A program made the translations under genes and the position numbers. 64,000 nt of DNA from Rhipicephalus microplus (Eukaryota; Arthropoda; Arachnida; Ixodida; Ixodidae): positions 101,062,239 to 101,126,238 of the forward strand of contig NC_134705.1 of assembly GCF_043290135.1 (NCBI RefSeq), read 5' to 3'. Below are positions 10,712 through 20,422 of the stretch, piece after piece; position 1 is the stretch's first letter; each line of letters opens with the position of its first letter. The notes below the pieces were generated by a model. The model saw only the letters and a program-made list of their open reading frames with translations. It was not told the DNA's origin and did no database searches.

Positions 10712-11856
10712 TGTCACGGACGGCTATTTGCGGCGACACCGCGTCACGGCAATTAACGGGCGCCGTACTCCCCGACTGACCGTGAGAAACGGCGGCACAT
10801 GAAAGGGAACCGATAAGTGCAAAATGGGGGTGCTCTCCTTAGAACGTCGCCGCCGACAGTTAATCCTTTTGTAACCGTGGCGACGTCTGCAAGGTCGTAG
10901 AAGGCCGCGGTATACCCCGTACAAGGATTAGACTACAAGACGCCCGGCTGAGAGCTAAGTGGTTGACCGTTCCCACGGAGAAAAGCGTGGGAAACGCTCT
11001 GGTGGCCAAGCCGTATGACAACAACCCGACAGGTTGTCACTCTCGCTAGTTGCGGGCCCTCTCCCTATTAAAAAGGGGTGGGTTCAAAATATTTTTGGGG
11101 CGGAGTTTCCCCTCAATTAAACGCGCATGATTGGGCCCAGGTAGAGGTCTCTTGTCCCCAAGGAAGAGAGCGAGGAGACACGAGGGGGATTTAAGCGCAG
11201 GATTTTGCCCTGCTAGGCAGACTAGTCGCTGACCAAGATGGTGTAGAAACAGATCAACAAGCATCTCTTCTAGAAGTTTTTAGTGTGGCTCTGTATCGGC
11301 TGGCCACCTAAACTTAGCCGTTCGTCTAGCTGTGACGCGATATTAACGTCTGCAACGTAGACATCGGGACTTCGCTTCGAGTTAGCTCAACCTGCTCGAA
11401 GTCACCTGCAAGCACTAGCCTCCCGGAGCCACCAGCGTTGCAACACCGCCGACATCGCAGTCGTGCCAGAACTCTCTTCGACTTCTCGCATCCGATCGTC
11501 GGGGACACAACGCTGCCGGTCATCACACGTATGCCTTCGCCTGTTTATATCTTCGAACTTTCTACTCCGTATTTCTATTGTTGTTAGTTTGTGTAGTTAG
11601 TGATAGTTCTCTCGCGTAAGCTGATTTATTGCTTTGTATATATTTTTTAGTTGCATCAAGTGTTGATGTGCTTTGTTAGTTGTATTGAAGTGTTGTATTA
11701 TATCCCGTGTGCTGCAATATCACTAGAGTAAAGTTGTTTTGTTTTCTCACGTCTCTGATCTCTTCACTGTCTCTGCTTGCGTGCGGAACGAACCAACCTG
11801 CTGTCATTCCCGTCGCCGACTTCGCGCTGGCGACGCTTGAGTGGCAGCTTGTAACA
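10712..11856 (+). repeat. 5' LTR (1145 bp)
   Basis: It is identical to 16852-17996 except at three positions seen by eye (10739, 11529 and 11619 in this copy). It begins tgtcacgg and ends cttgtaaca. A TATA-like word (ctattaaaaaggg) at about 11063-11075 is the best promoter candidate in the LTR. No perfect AATAAA was found in the downstream half. Confidence 0.95.
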
Positions 11857-11860
11857 AAAC

Positions 11861-11878
11861 TGGCGTCCGCGAGACAGG
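11861..11878 (+). other. Candidate primer-binding site
   Basis: Four bases after the 5' LTR comes tggcgtccgcgagacagg. It begins with TGG, the complement of the CCA end of a tRNA, in the expected position. I could not assign the primer tRNA. Confidence 0.7.
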
Positions 11879-12020
11879 ACGTTCCGTACAAGAGTAAGAC
11901 AGCGAGGGGTGAACGAGAACCGTGCGGATAGCGTGGTGATAGAGCCGCACAGTTGAAGCGGTTGAATCCTGCATATGATTGCGCTCTTTTTATAGTGGAA
12001 TTATAGTGACAGTTTTCAGT

Positions 12021-15000
12021 ATGGAGTGTATAGATTTGGATAAGTGTATCGCGCACGGTAAACAGTTAGGCCTCGAGGGCGCCGAACTGAGACAATGGAT
12101 TAAGGAGCAGCAGGAACAGGCGTTAGCCAGAGAAGAGCGGGCACGGGCCCGGGAGGAAAAGGAAAAAGAAAGGGAAGCGGCTAGGGAAGCGGCTAGGGAA
12201 GCCGGAGAACGCGAAGTGCAGTTACTGCAATTAAAGATTCGCCTCAATGAGAGTAGCAGTGTGAGCAGATCCAGCAGTGAGCACGGCGATGCCGGGGAGG
12301 AGCCGAGTTTGAGAATACACGCAGGTAGACTGCTCGTCACCTTTGACGAAGGAAGGGACGACTTAGATGCGTTTATACGCCGATTTGAGAGCATCGCCAG
12401 AGGGCAAAAGTGGCCTGAAAGCCAATGGGTGACGGCGCTTTCGACATGTCTTACAGGAGAGGCGCTAAGTGTTTATAGCAGGCTACCGCCTGCAGATGCA
12501 GCGGACTACACCAAGGTTAAAACCGCCCTCCTGAAGCGCTTTCGCTTCACGGCGGATGGGTTCCGAGACAAGTTTAATAAGGAGAGGCCAGTAGGGGGTG
12601 AAACAGCAACACAGTACGCGGCTCGCTTAAGACACTACTTCGATAGATGGGTTGAGCTGTCCAAAACTGAGACAGAATTCGAGTCCCTCCGAGCATTGTT
12701 GATTAGAGAGAGGTTCTTGCATGGATGTGGTTCGAACCTGGCATTATATTTGAAAGAAAGGAGGGCGGAATCTCTGGAAGACATGCTTGAGCTGGCAGAC
12801 CAGTTTTTGGAAGCTCAGGGTGGAGCAAGCCTAGCGAAAACAAAGAAAGATGGTCCCATAACGGACGAAAAGGGGAAATACGAAAGAGGAAGCAACAGCC
12901 ACTCAGCTTTACCACGGTGCTATATTTGCAATCGTGGGAATCACCCACCGCACTTGTGTCGCAACAGACCTGCCGCTAATGTAGCCATCGTCTGCTTCAA
13001 GTGTGGCAAAAAAGGACATAGGGCAAACGACTGCCGGTCAGGAGCAAATAACTCCCTCCAGGCATCCTGCCTCTACGCACCAAGGGAAACGCGTGAGGAT
13101 CCCATATGCGACGGGTATGTCGAGCTTAGGAATGGCGAAAAAGTCCCCGTCGTCAACGCCGTAAAGGCGACACCGCCGAAAAATCTGGCCGAGAACCTAC
13201 CAGTGGCCACAGGGACCCTCCGAGGCACAGACATATCAGTGTTGCGGGATACGGGGTGCAACACAGTAATCGTGCGGAGGAAGTTGGTGAAGGAAGACGA
13301 GCTGACAGGTAAAAGCAGACTCGTCTACTTGGTTGACGGAACAGCGAGGATGCTGCCCGAAGCACGGATTGAGGTTGACACCCCCTACTTTACTGGCAAT
13401 CTGACAGCACTATGTCTGCAAGATCCACTGTATGACCTCATTCTGGGCAATATCGAGGGCGTAAGACCTCCTAATGATCCCAGAAAGCAGACTGAAAAAC
13501 CAGTCGCGACAAAGGAGTTAAGGGAAGAGCCTGTGGCAGCAGCTATAACCCGTTCGCAAGCGCATGCACAGCCGGGAAAATTTGCCAAGCTTCGTACGCC
13601 TGGGACCACGGCGGGATTGCCGGGAGATAACTATGGCTGCGAGCAGAGGGGAGATGCGACACTCAAACAGTGTTTTGAGAAGATCGGCAGGAAGCAAACA
13701 TGCCGAAATGAAAAGGGAATCATCGAGTACAAACAAGAACAGGGACTGCTGTACCGACAGTACACAGAGGCCAACGGACGGCTTGTACGTCAATTAGTCG
13801 TTCCGCGCTGCCACCGAGAAGCTGTGCTTAAAACGGCACACGATGGTATAATGGCAGGACACTTGGGCACGCAGAAAACCAAGGACCGGATCTCGGAGGA
13901 GTTCTTTTGGCCAGGCATCACAGCTGACGTGAAAAGGTTCGTCGCCTCATGTGACATTTGTCAGCGCACTGTACCAAAGGGCCGTGTACCACATGTTCCA
14001 CTGGGGAGGGCACCCATAATTGACACCCCGTTCAAGCGAGTGGCGATCGATATAGTGGGACCGATTCACCCGCCCTCAAAGCATGGGAACCGATACATTT
14101 TGACTTTGATGGATTATGCCACCCGGTATCCAGACGCGGTGGCGCTCCCGAGTATCGAAACTGAGCGAGTGGCCGAAGCCCTGGTGGAGATGTTCTCCCG
14201 ATTTGGCGTCCCCCGCGAGGTACTGAGCGACCGTGGCACGAACTTCACATTGGACCTAATGAAGGAAGTAGCGCGGCTCCTTTCCGTGCGCCAGCTCCAC
14301 ACCACCCCATATCACCCCATGGCGAATGGCTTGGTGGAAAAATTCAACGGCACCTTAAAATTAATGTTGAAGCGCATGTGCGCCGAAAAACCGAGAGATT
14401 GGGACCGCTACCTGGCACCACTCCTCTTTGCCTATAGGGAGGTTCCGCAGGCCAGTATGGGGTTTTCACCCTTCGAGCTTCTCTACGGCCGCCATGTGAG
14501 GGGACCCTTGGCGATACTGAAGGAGTTGTGGACGAACGCCGACTTGACTGAAGAAGCTAAGACGACGTACCAGCATGTCTTTGACCTTCGGAACCGTTTG
14601 GAGGAAACGTGCCGCCTGGCACACGAGGAGTTGGAAAAAGCCGGAGCACGGTACACGAAGCTGTACAATCGAAAGGCGAAGGAGCGGAGTTTCAACCCCG
14701 GAGACAAGGTACTGATTTTACTTCCAACCGACACGAACAAGCTGCTGCTGCAATGGAAGGGCCCGTTTGAAGTCCGGGAAAAGAAAGGTGAAGCTGACTA
14801 CGTCATAAACACGGCTGGCGGCAGAAAAATCTTCCACGCCAACTTACTAAAAAGATACGAGGAGAGGGACAGCCCCTCCACCAAGGTGTGCAACGTGACA
14901 TTTGGTGTTGTGGAATCAAGCGAGGACGAGAATATTCCAACCCCTGACTGGCTGAAAGTAGAAGGGGAAGAAGACGTGAAGCTCTCCGACAAACTGGACG

Positions 15001-16364
15001 CTCAGCAGATCGGACAGCTGCAAAGAATTGTCAGGGAACACGCTCGTATTTTCTCGGATGTCCCGGGCAAAACTGACTGGGTCCACTGCAACCTCGAACT
15101 CACCACGAGTAACCCCGTCCACGTGAAACAATACCCTCTTCCCTTTGCAACGCGGGAAGGTGTAGAGAAAGAAGTGCGGGAAATGGAGAAGCTCGGCATC
15201 ATTGAGAAATCAGAGTCCCCTTATAATTCGCCAGTCATTTTGGTAAAGAAACCCGACGGGACAAATCGACTGTGTATCGATTTTCGACGCCTGAACAACG
15301 TTCTGGTGGCCGACTCCGAACCTATGACAAGAACTGACGCGGTGTTTGCTACAGTGGGGAACAAGAAGTATTTCTCGAAGCTCGACTTCGTGAAGGGCTA
15401 TTGGCAGATCCCGCTGACCGAAGAGTCCAAAGCGAAGACGGCCTTCTCGACGACATCGGGACTATATCAGTTCCGCTTCATGCCATTCGGCATCAAGGCC
15501 GCGCCTGCTGTATTTGCTAAGTTGATGCGGAAGGTTGCAGAAGGTATACCCGGTGTGGACCACTACTACGATGATGTACTGGTGGCCACCGAGACATGGG
15601 AAGAGCACCTGAGGTCTCTGGGGCTGCTTTTTGAGCGCATACAGAGGGCCGGGCTTACAGTGCGCCCCAGTAAATGCGAACTTGGGGTAGAAGAAATCGA
15701 CTTCTTGGGACACCGAGTTGGCAGGGGCAGATTGCGACCACTGGGGAAAACACTCGACAAGATCGAAGCTGCACCACGTCCTTCAACCAAGCGACAAGTG
15801 CGCGCCTTCCTCGGTTTGACCGGGTACTATCGGGAATTTATCCCGAATTACGCAGAAGTCAGCGCTCCCCTTACAGATTTAACTCGGAAGGGCGAAGCTA
15901 ACTCGGTGAAATGGACAGCAGCCCACGAGGAGGCTTTTCGAAGTCTCAAACAACATGTCTCGATGGAGCCGATACTACGGCTACCAGATTTGCACCAACC
16001 ATTCGTACTTCGAACGGACGCATCGGACACAAGTCTCGGAGCTGTGCTCATGCAGGCCCACGAAGGCAAGCTCCACCCCACAGCTTATGCCAGCCGAAAG
16101 CTGCTTCCACGGGAGGCTTCCTATAGTACCATCGAACGCGAATGTCTCGCGTTGGTATGGGGAATTCAGAAATTCTCCATGTACTTATATGGTGTACATT
16201 TTTGTGTCCAGACAGACCACCAGCCTCTGAGTTATATCCAACGGGCAAAACAGCTGAACGCTCGAGTACTTCGATGGAGTTTACTACTCCAAGAGTACCA
16301 GTTCACCATTACACATATTAAGGGTAGCGAAAACGTGGGAGCCGATTACTTGAGCCGGATATAG
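12021..16364 (+). CDS. Gag-pol polyprotein (gag-PR-INT-RT-RNaseH)
   Basis: This is a single open frame of 1447 residues. The first in-frame ATG is 12021 (MECIDLDKC); the frame is open further upstream but without an ATG. Gag has an acidic/basic coiled region (about 25-70), then a retrotransposon gag domain (about 100-270). Two CCHC zinc knuckles follow, at C300-C313 and C325-C338. The protease motif is DTG at D410. The integrase zinc finger is H607, H614, C644, C647. The integrase core is D677, D737, E773 (spacing 35) with a GPF motif at 914-916. RT follows, with D1122 in KLDFVKGYWQI and the YYDD box at 1182-1185. RNase H has D1333, E1374 and D1399, and the protein ends GADYLSRI. All catalytic residues are present. 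Gag and pol lie in one frame with no shift, so their ratio must be set by processing or another route. Integrase precedes RT, unlike the other gypsy relics here. Confidence 0.95.
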   Translation: MECIDLDKCIAHGKQLGLEGAELRQWIKEQQEQALAREERARAREEKEKEREAAREAAREAGEREVQLLQLKIRLNESSSVSRSSSEHGDAGEEPSLRIHAGRLLVTFDEGRDDLDAFIRRFESIARGQKWPESQWVTALSTCLTGEALSVYSRLPPADAADYTKVKTALLKRFRFTADGFRDKFNKERPVGGETATQYAARLRHYFDRWVELSKTETEFESLRALLIRERFLHGCGSNLALYLKERRAESLEDMLELADQFLEAQGGASLAKTKKDGPITDEKGKYERGSNSHSALPRCYICNRGNHPPHLCRNRPAANVAIVCFKCGKKGHRANDCRSGANNSLQASCLYAPRETREDPICDGYVELRNGEKVPVVNAVKATPPKNLAENLPVATGTLRGTDISVLRDTGCNTVIVRRKLVKEDELTGKSRLVYLVDGTARMLPEARIEVDTPYFTGNLTALCLQDPLYDLILGNIEGVRPPNDPRKQTEKPVATKELREEPVAAAITRSQAHAQPGKFAKLRTPGTTAGLPGDNYGCEQRGDATLKQCFEKIGRKQTCRNEKGIIEYKQEQGLLYRQYTEANGRLVRQLVVPRCHREAVLKTAHDGIMAGHLGTQKTKDRISEEFFWPGITADVKRFVASCDICQRTVPKGRVPHVPLGRAPIIDTPFKRVAIDIVGPIHPPSKHGNRYILTLMDYATRYPDAVALPSIETERVAEALVEMFSRFGVPREVLSDRGTNFTLDLMKEVARLLSVRQLHTTPYHPMANGLVEKFNGTLKLMLKRMCAEKPRDWDRYLAPLLFAYREVPQASMGFSPFELLYGRHVRGPLAILKELWTNADLTEEAKTTYQHVFDLRNRLEETCRLAHEELEKAGARYTKLYNRKAKERSFNPGDKVLILLPTDTNKLLLQWKGPFEVREKKGEADYVINTAGGRKIFHANLLKRYEERDSPSTKVCNVTFGVVESSEDENIPTPDWLKVEGEEDVKLSDKLDAQQIGQLQRIVREHARIFSDVPGKTDWVHCNLELTTSNPVHVKQYPLPFATREGVEKEVREMEKLGIIEKSESPYNSPVILVKKPDGTNRLCIDFRRLNNVLVADSEPMTRTDAVFATVGNKKYFSKLDFVKGYWQIPLTEESKAKTAFSTTSGLYQFRFMPFGIKAAPAVFAKLMRKVAEGIPGVDHYYDDVLVATETWEEHLRSLGLLFERIQRAGLTVRPSKCELGVEEIDFLGHRVGRGRLRPLGKTLDKIEAAPRPSTKRQVRAFLGLTGYYREFIPNYAEVSAPLTDLTRKGEANSVKWTAAHEEAFRSLKQHVSMEPILRLPDLHQPFVLRTDASDTSLGAVLMQAHEGKLHPTAYASRKLLPREASYSTIERECLALVWGIQKFSMYLYGVHFCVQTDHQPLSYIQRAKQLNARVLRWSLLLQEYQFTITHIKGSENVGADYLSRI

Positions 16365-16836
16365 TTCTTGAGGTCTATGAGCATGTTCTTTTTTTTTCTC
16401 CTTCCGTCGGTTGTGCTCTGGTTGTATGTACGTATTTCATTGTATAAGAAGTGTATTTTGAGTTATTTTCTTTTTGCTTGGTGCATTGGTTGTTTTTACT
16501 TGCTGTAATGTACATTGAAGGATGGCACTACAGTTGAGGAGCGCACCTGTTCCGTTTATTTTGAAGTATACATTCGTGCAGTGTATTCTGTATCGATGGC
16601 TGCTGTACACGGCTATTTCCTCTTCTTGTTGTATTGCGCCTTGATATTGTTGCGTGTAAGTGAAGCTGGTACTCTAACAGTTTGTTTTTTTTTGTTGGTT
16701 GTTACTTTGATGCACTCTGCCTAGTTATGTTGTGTATGAGAGGGACAGTCCTTATGCCTCCCTTGTTGGTGGTGTTTTGTTCCTTGTTGTCGGAAAAATT
16801 CCCCTCCGTGCGAACAAATGTTATGAATAACATTCT
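16365..16836 (+). other. 3' non-coding part of the retrotransposon
   Basis: About 470 bases lie between the polyprotein stop and the polypurine tract, rich in T runs. Two short frames (16515-16724 and 16682-16942) give hydrophobic peptides. They lack a clear signal peptide plus envelope features, and the second runs into the LTR. I do not call an envelope gene. Confidence 0.6.
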
Positions 16837-16851
16837 GAAAGTGGGGGGCAA
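16837..16851 (+). other. Polypurine tract
   Basis: gaaagtggggggcaa lies directly before the 3' LTR, the expected place for plus-strand priming. Confidence 0.85.
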
Positions 16852-17996
16852 TGTCACGGACGGCTATTTTCGGCGACACCGCGTCACGGCAATTAACGGG
16901 CGCCGTACTCCCCGACTGACCGTGAGAAACGGCGGCACATGAAAGGGAACCGATAAGTGCAAAATGGGGGTGCTCTCCTTAGAACGTCGCCGCCGACAGT
17001 TAATCCTTTTGTAACCGTGGCGACGTCTGCAAGGTCGTAGAAGGCCGCGGTATACCCCGTACAAGGATTAGACTACAAGACGCCCGGCTGAGAGCTAAGT
17101 GGTTGACCGTTCCCACGGAGAAAAGCGTGGGAAACGCTCTGGTGGCCAAGCCGTATGACAACAACCCGACAGGTTGTCACTCTCGCTAGTTGCGGGCCCT
17201 CTCCCTATTAAAAAGGGGTGGGTTCAAAATATTTTTGGGGCGGAGTTTCCCCTCAATTAAACGCGCATGATTGGGCCCAGGTAGAGGTCTCTTGTCCCCA
17301 AGGAAGAGAGCGAGGAGACACGAGGGGGATTTAAGCGCAGGATTTTGCCCTGCTAGGCAGACTAGTCGCTGACCAAGATGGTGTAGAAACAGATCAACAA
17401 GCATCTCTTCTAGAAGTTTTTAGTGTGGCTCTGTATCGGCTGGCCACCTAAACTTAGCCGTTCGTCTAGCTGTGACGCGATATTAACGTCTGCAACGTAG
17501 ACATCGGGACTTCGCTTCGAGTTAGCTCAACCTGCTCGAAGTCACCTGCAAGCACTAGCCTCCCGGAGCCACCAGCGTTGCAACACCGCCGACATCGCAG
17601 TCGTGCCAGAACTCTCTTCGACTTCTCGCATCCGATCGTCGGGGACACAACGCTGCCGGTCATCACACGTATGCCTTCACCTGTTTATATCTTCGAACTT
17701 TCTACTCCGTATTTCTATTGTTGTTAGTTTGTGTAGTTCGTGATAGTTCTCTCGCGTAAGCTGATTTATTGCTTTGTATATATTTTTTAGTTGCATCAAG
17801 TGTTGATGTGCTTTGTTAGTTGTATTGAAGTGTTGTATTATATCCCGTGTGCTGCAATATCACTAGAGTAAAGTTGTTTTGTTTTCTCACGTCTCTGATC
17901 TCTTCACTGTCTCTGCTTGCGTGCGGAACGAACCAACCTGCTGTCATTCCCGTCGCCGACTTCGCGCTGGCGACGCTTGAGTGGCAGCTTGTAACA
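16852..17996 (+). repeat. 3' LTR (1145 bp)
   Basis: It pairs with 10712-11856 at a constant offset of 6140, with the same length and three visible mismatches. It is followed by the duplicated target gtatg. Confidence 0.95.
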
Positions 17997-18482
17997 GTAT
18001 GTTTCAAAGAATACAAAACATTTTCTCATCTGGGATCTCAGAGCTGTGGGAATCGAGCTGCTTTATTCGGCATCAGCAAGATGCATAGTGTGTGGCTGCA
18101 TCAGAAACGTTTACAGAGTTTTTTTTCCATAATATGCAGCAATGCTATGCAACACATAAACATCCCACTCTAATTTTTGTGCAATGCCAATGTACACAAA
18201 CAGAGCAGGACTAACCTGGCTAGCAGAGGTACTAAAGCTGTGCCACACTCTCCGACACTGGGCAGTGTGTGATGTTGAAAAAAGCAGTAATTTCTTTTAC
18301 CACAAACACAATGGATGACAATGAATTTAGGTGTCGTCTTTGCATTTTTATTCACGCACTTCATTTGCAGTAATTCTATATACATAGCATGAATTGTTTT
18401 ATGTGTGTACTAAAACGTGCTGCTTAGGTATCTTGTATAATACTCAAAGAGACTGGAGAGTTTGTTGTATTGGTATGAAAAC

Positions 18483-18895
18483 TACCCAGGCAGCACAGAA
18501 GGTTGGCCCAATATTGGGGATAGATCGGCATTGCCTGGCCCATGAACGGCCCAGTTTTCACAACGTACCGCCAAGATTGGCTATGCCAGCCAAATAGAAC
18601 GGCGACGTTGGACCAGCGTTGACAACGTACCCCCAATATTGGTTCTGCCAGCCGAATAGAACGGCTATGTTGGACCAGCATTAACAACATTCCGCCAATG
18701 ATGGCTGTGCCAGTCTATTAGATTGGTTATATTGGGCCAGCTTTCAGAACTTTCCGCCCATATAGGCTGTGCCGGCCTATTGGAACGGACACATCGGGCC
18801 AGGTTGTACAAGTAGCAGCCAATATGGGCGGAGCCATCCAATAAGACCGGCATTATTGGCCCGCCGTTTGAACGTTATTGCCGGCGTCAGCTGAA
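18483..18895 (+). repeat. Minisatellite-type element, ~62-bp units, copy A
   Basis: It starts with tacccaggcagcac, then about six imperfect units of 61-62 bp. Each has a core like aacggc.a.gttgg.ccagc followed by aac.t.cc.ccaatattgg and .tgccag.c.aatag. The units contain GGCCCAAT-ATTGG half palindromes. The same terminal word in reverse orientation bounds a similar array at 41.3-41.7 kb. It therefore looks like a dispersed element with an internal array, not a local satellite. The right end is not sharply defined. Confidence 0.75.
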
Positions 18896-19074
18896 AAGTC
18901 AACATCACGATGTCATAATATTAGAATATGAGCCAATTTCTGCGTGTGCTGCTTTTTGGCGCTGTTCTGGCCCCAATTCACGCGCCGATTTTTCAAGTTA
19001 GAGAGAGAGTAATATATGTGCCGGGCACAATATTTCTTTTCGTCATTAAACCTCTTTTCGTCATTAAACCATGC

Positions 19075-19319
19075 CCCGCCGCGGCGGTCTAGTGGCTAAG
19101 GTACTCGGCTGCTGACCCGCAGGTCGCGGGTTCGAATCCCGGCTGCGGCGGCTGCATTTCCGATGGAGGCGGAAATGTTGCAGGCCCGTGTGCTCAGATT
19201 TGGGTGCACGTTAAAGAACCCCAGGTGGTCTAAATTTCCGGAGCCCTCCACTACGGCGTCTCTCATAATCATATGGTGGTTTTGGGACGTTAAACCCCAC
19301 ATATCAATCAATAAATCAA
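19075..19319 (+). mobile_element. tRNA-derived SINE (Ruka-like), young copy
   Basis: The head has box A (tggt/cggtctagtggctaagg) and a perfect box B (ggttcgaatcc). The body has gctgcatttccgatggagg and cacgttaaagaaccccagg, and the tail ggttttgggacgttaaaccc ends in (atcaa)-type repeats. A 10-bp target duplication, taaaccatgc, is at 19065-19074 and 19320-19329. RNA polymerase III boxes look intact. Confidence 0.95.
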
Positions 19320-19329
19320 TAAACCATGC

Positions 19330-19998
19330 ACAGCTCGTTGAAATGCATAATCGTTGGTTGAAGTTGTGCAAGGTAGACTTTTTAAGTGAGAAAAAATTAC
19401 CGATCAAGTTTCTCTGTCAGACGTGACGTCCGATGCGGTGCTATCCGTACGTATGACCAGAGTCCTTCAATGCTGTGGTATGACGAAGCTGCTGCGGATA
19501 CCGCTGTCTTACGCGTGCATGTAGACGTCGAATATCTGACGCAAATCTTATCGTATCATGTGTCGGGCTAGCTGTCTACGCGACCTATTCGAATCTGTTT
19601 TGCGTTCACAGCACAGTACGGTTAACGGCACTTGCTGCTGCTTGACGTGTGGGAAGAGCGGGGGTCGTCAGTTGCGTTATGGTGACTGAATCATACAACA
19701 TATGCAGTCGCTGTCATCTAACACACAGACGCGCGTGCGCACGCACGCACGCACTATATTCATGCAACGACCACACGAATTCCCAACAACATCGCAGCGA
19801 ACGGTTGGTAAGGTGTTGCGGAGTGTGTGGGCGTTGTAGGGCACCCTGTCAGTGCCCAGCTCGTTGCGAACGCGAATTTCGGCGTGGAACGCTTCTTTTT
19901 TATGTACTTTTTTTACGTGTGCCCAAAACGGTAGGCTGCGCGATACGAGAAGTACGACACACAAAAAAAACGAAGAAACGTGAATGCATAGGGCAAAT
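19330..19998. other. No gene recognised
   Basis: Mixed composition, with a short cgcacgcacgcac run near 19738. Reading frames here are short and overlap on both strands. Nothing further is supported. Confidence 0.4.
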
Positions 19999-20085
19999 CG
20001 TTAATAACAAAACAAAAAAAAAAACACGCACGCTCACGCCACTGCAGTGGCGTGAGCGTGCGTGTTTTTTTTTTTGTTATTAACG
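19999..20085. repeat. Long palindrome centred on CTGCAG
   Basis: Left arm 19999-20044 and right arm 20045-20085 are reverse complements, apart from a 5-base surplus in the left A tract. There is no spacer. The arms contain cacgcacgctcacgccactg. It is followed at once by a smaller palindrome, gaagcacatgtgcttc (20085-20100). Confidence 0.9.
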
Positions 20086-20359
20086 AAGCACATGTGCTTC
20101 CATAAAACATGACAGCCAAGAATGATGAAGTATTCATTTACATACAAATTACTATGAGTTGCTGAAATTCACGCAAAAGAACATAATTTTCTTCCTTGGA
20201 TATTGATCGAGTGCCTTGGAATTATGCTATGTGAATTTGACACATCAACAGTGCATTATGATTCCCACCATAAAGGGCCACAATCTTGACAAGTAATAGA
20301 AGTACTCTTCCCACCTGATGTGCACCTAACGTAAAGAGGCCTTGTTTCTCAAGTTACCA

Positions 20360-20360
20360 A

Positions 20361-20421
<61 letters not shown>
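20360..20421. repeat. (TA)n microsatellite
   Basis: About 60 bases of nearly pure TA dinucleotides. Confidence 0.97.

Positions 20422-20422
<1 letters not shown>

Larger units (their letters stand above)
10712..17996 (+). mobile_element. Complete LTR retrotransposon, Gmr1-like domain order
   Basis: It consists of two 1145-bp LTRs, a primer-binding site, one long gag-pol frame and a polypurine tract. It is flanked by the 5-bp target duplication gtatg at 10707-10711 and 17997-18001. The LTRs start tgtcacgg, end gtaaca, and differ at only three positions by eye, implying a recent insertion. The polyprotein order is gag, protease, integrase, RT, RNase H. In Ty3/gypsy elements integrase normally comes last, and INT-before-RT is known for the Gmr1 group. 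Total length is 7285 bp. With intact LTRs, frame and priming sites it could still be competent for mobility, though this cannot be shown from sequence alone. Confidence 0.95.

Noticed and set aside
16515..16942. Possible envelope or extra ORF after the gag-pol frame
   Set aside because: Short, hydrophobic, no signal peptide plus cleavage plus fusion layout; the second frame runs into the LTR.
19075..19150. Functional tRNA gene
   Set aside because: The tRNA-like head is followed by the conserved SINE body and has an irregular anticodon arm; identical heads recur at 33.4, 46.4 and 51.5 kb.
19649..20137. Matching peptide TLTPLQWRERACFFF on both strands
   Set aside because: An artefact of the perfect palindrome at 19999-20085, not a conserved gene.
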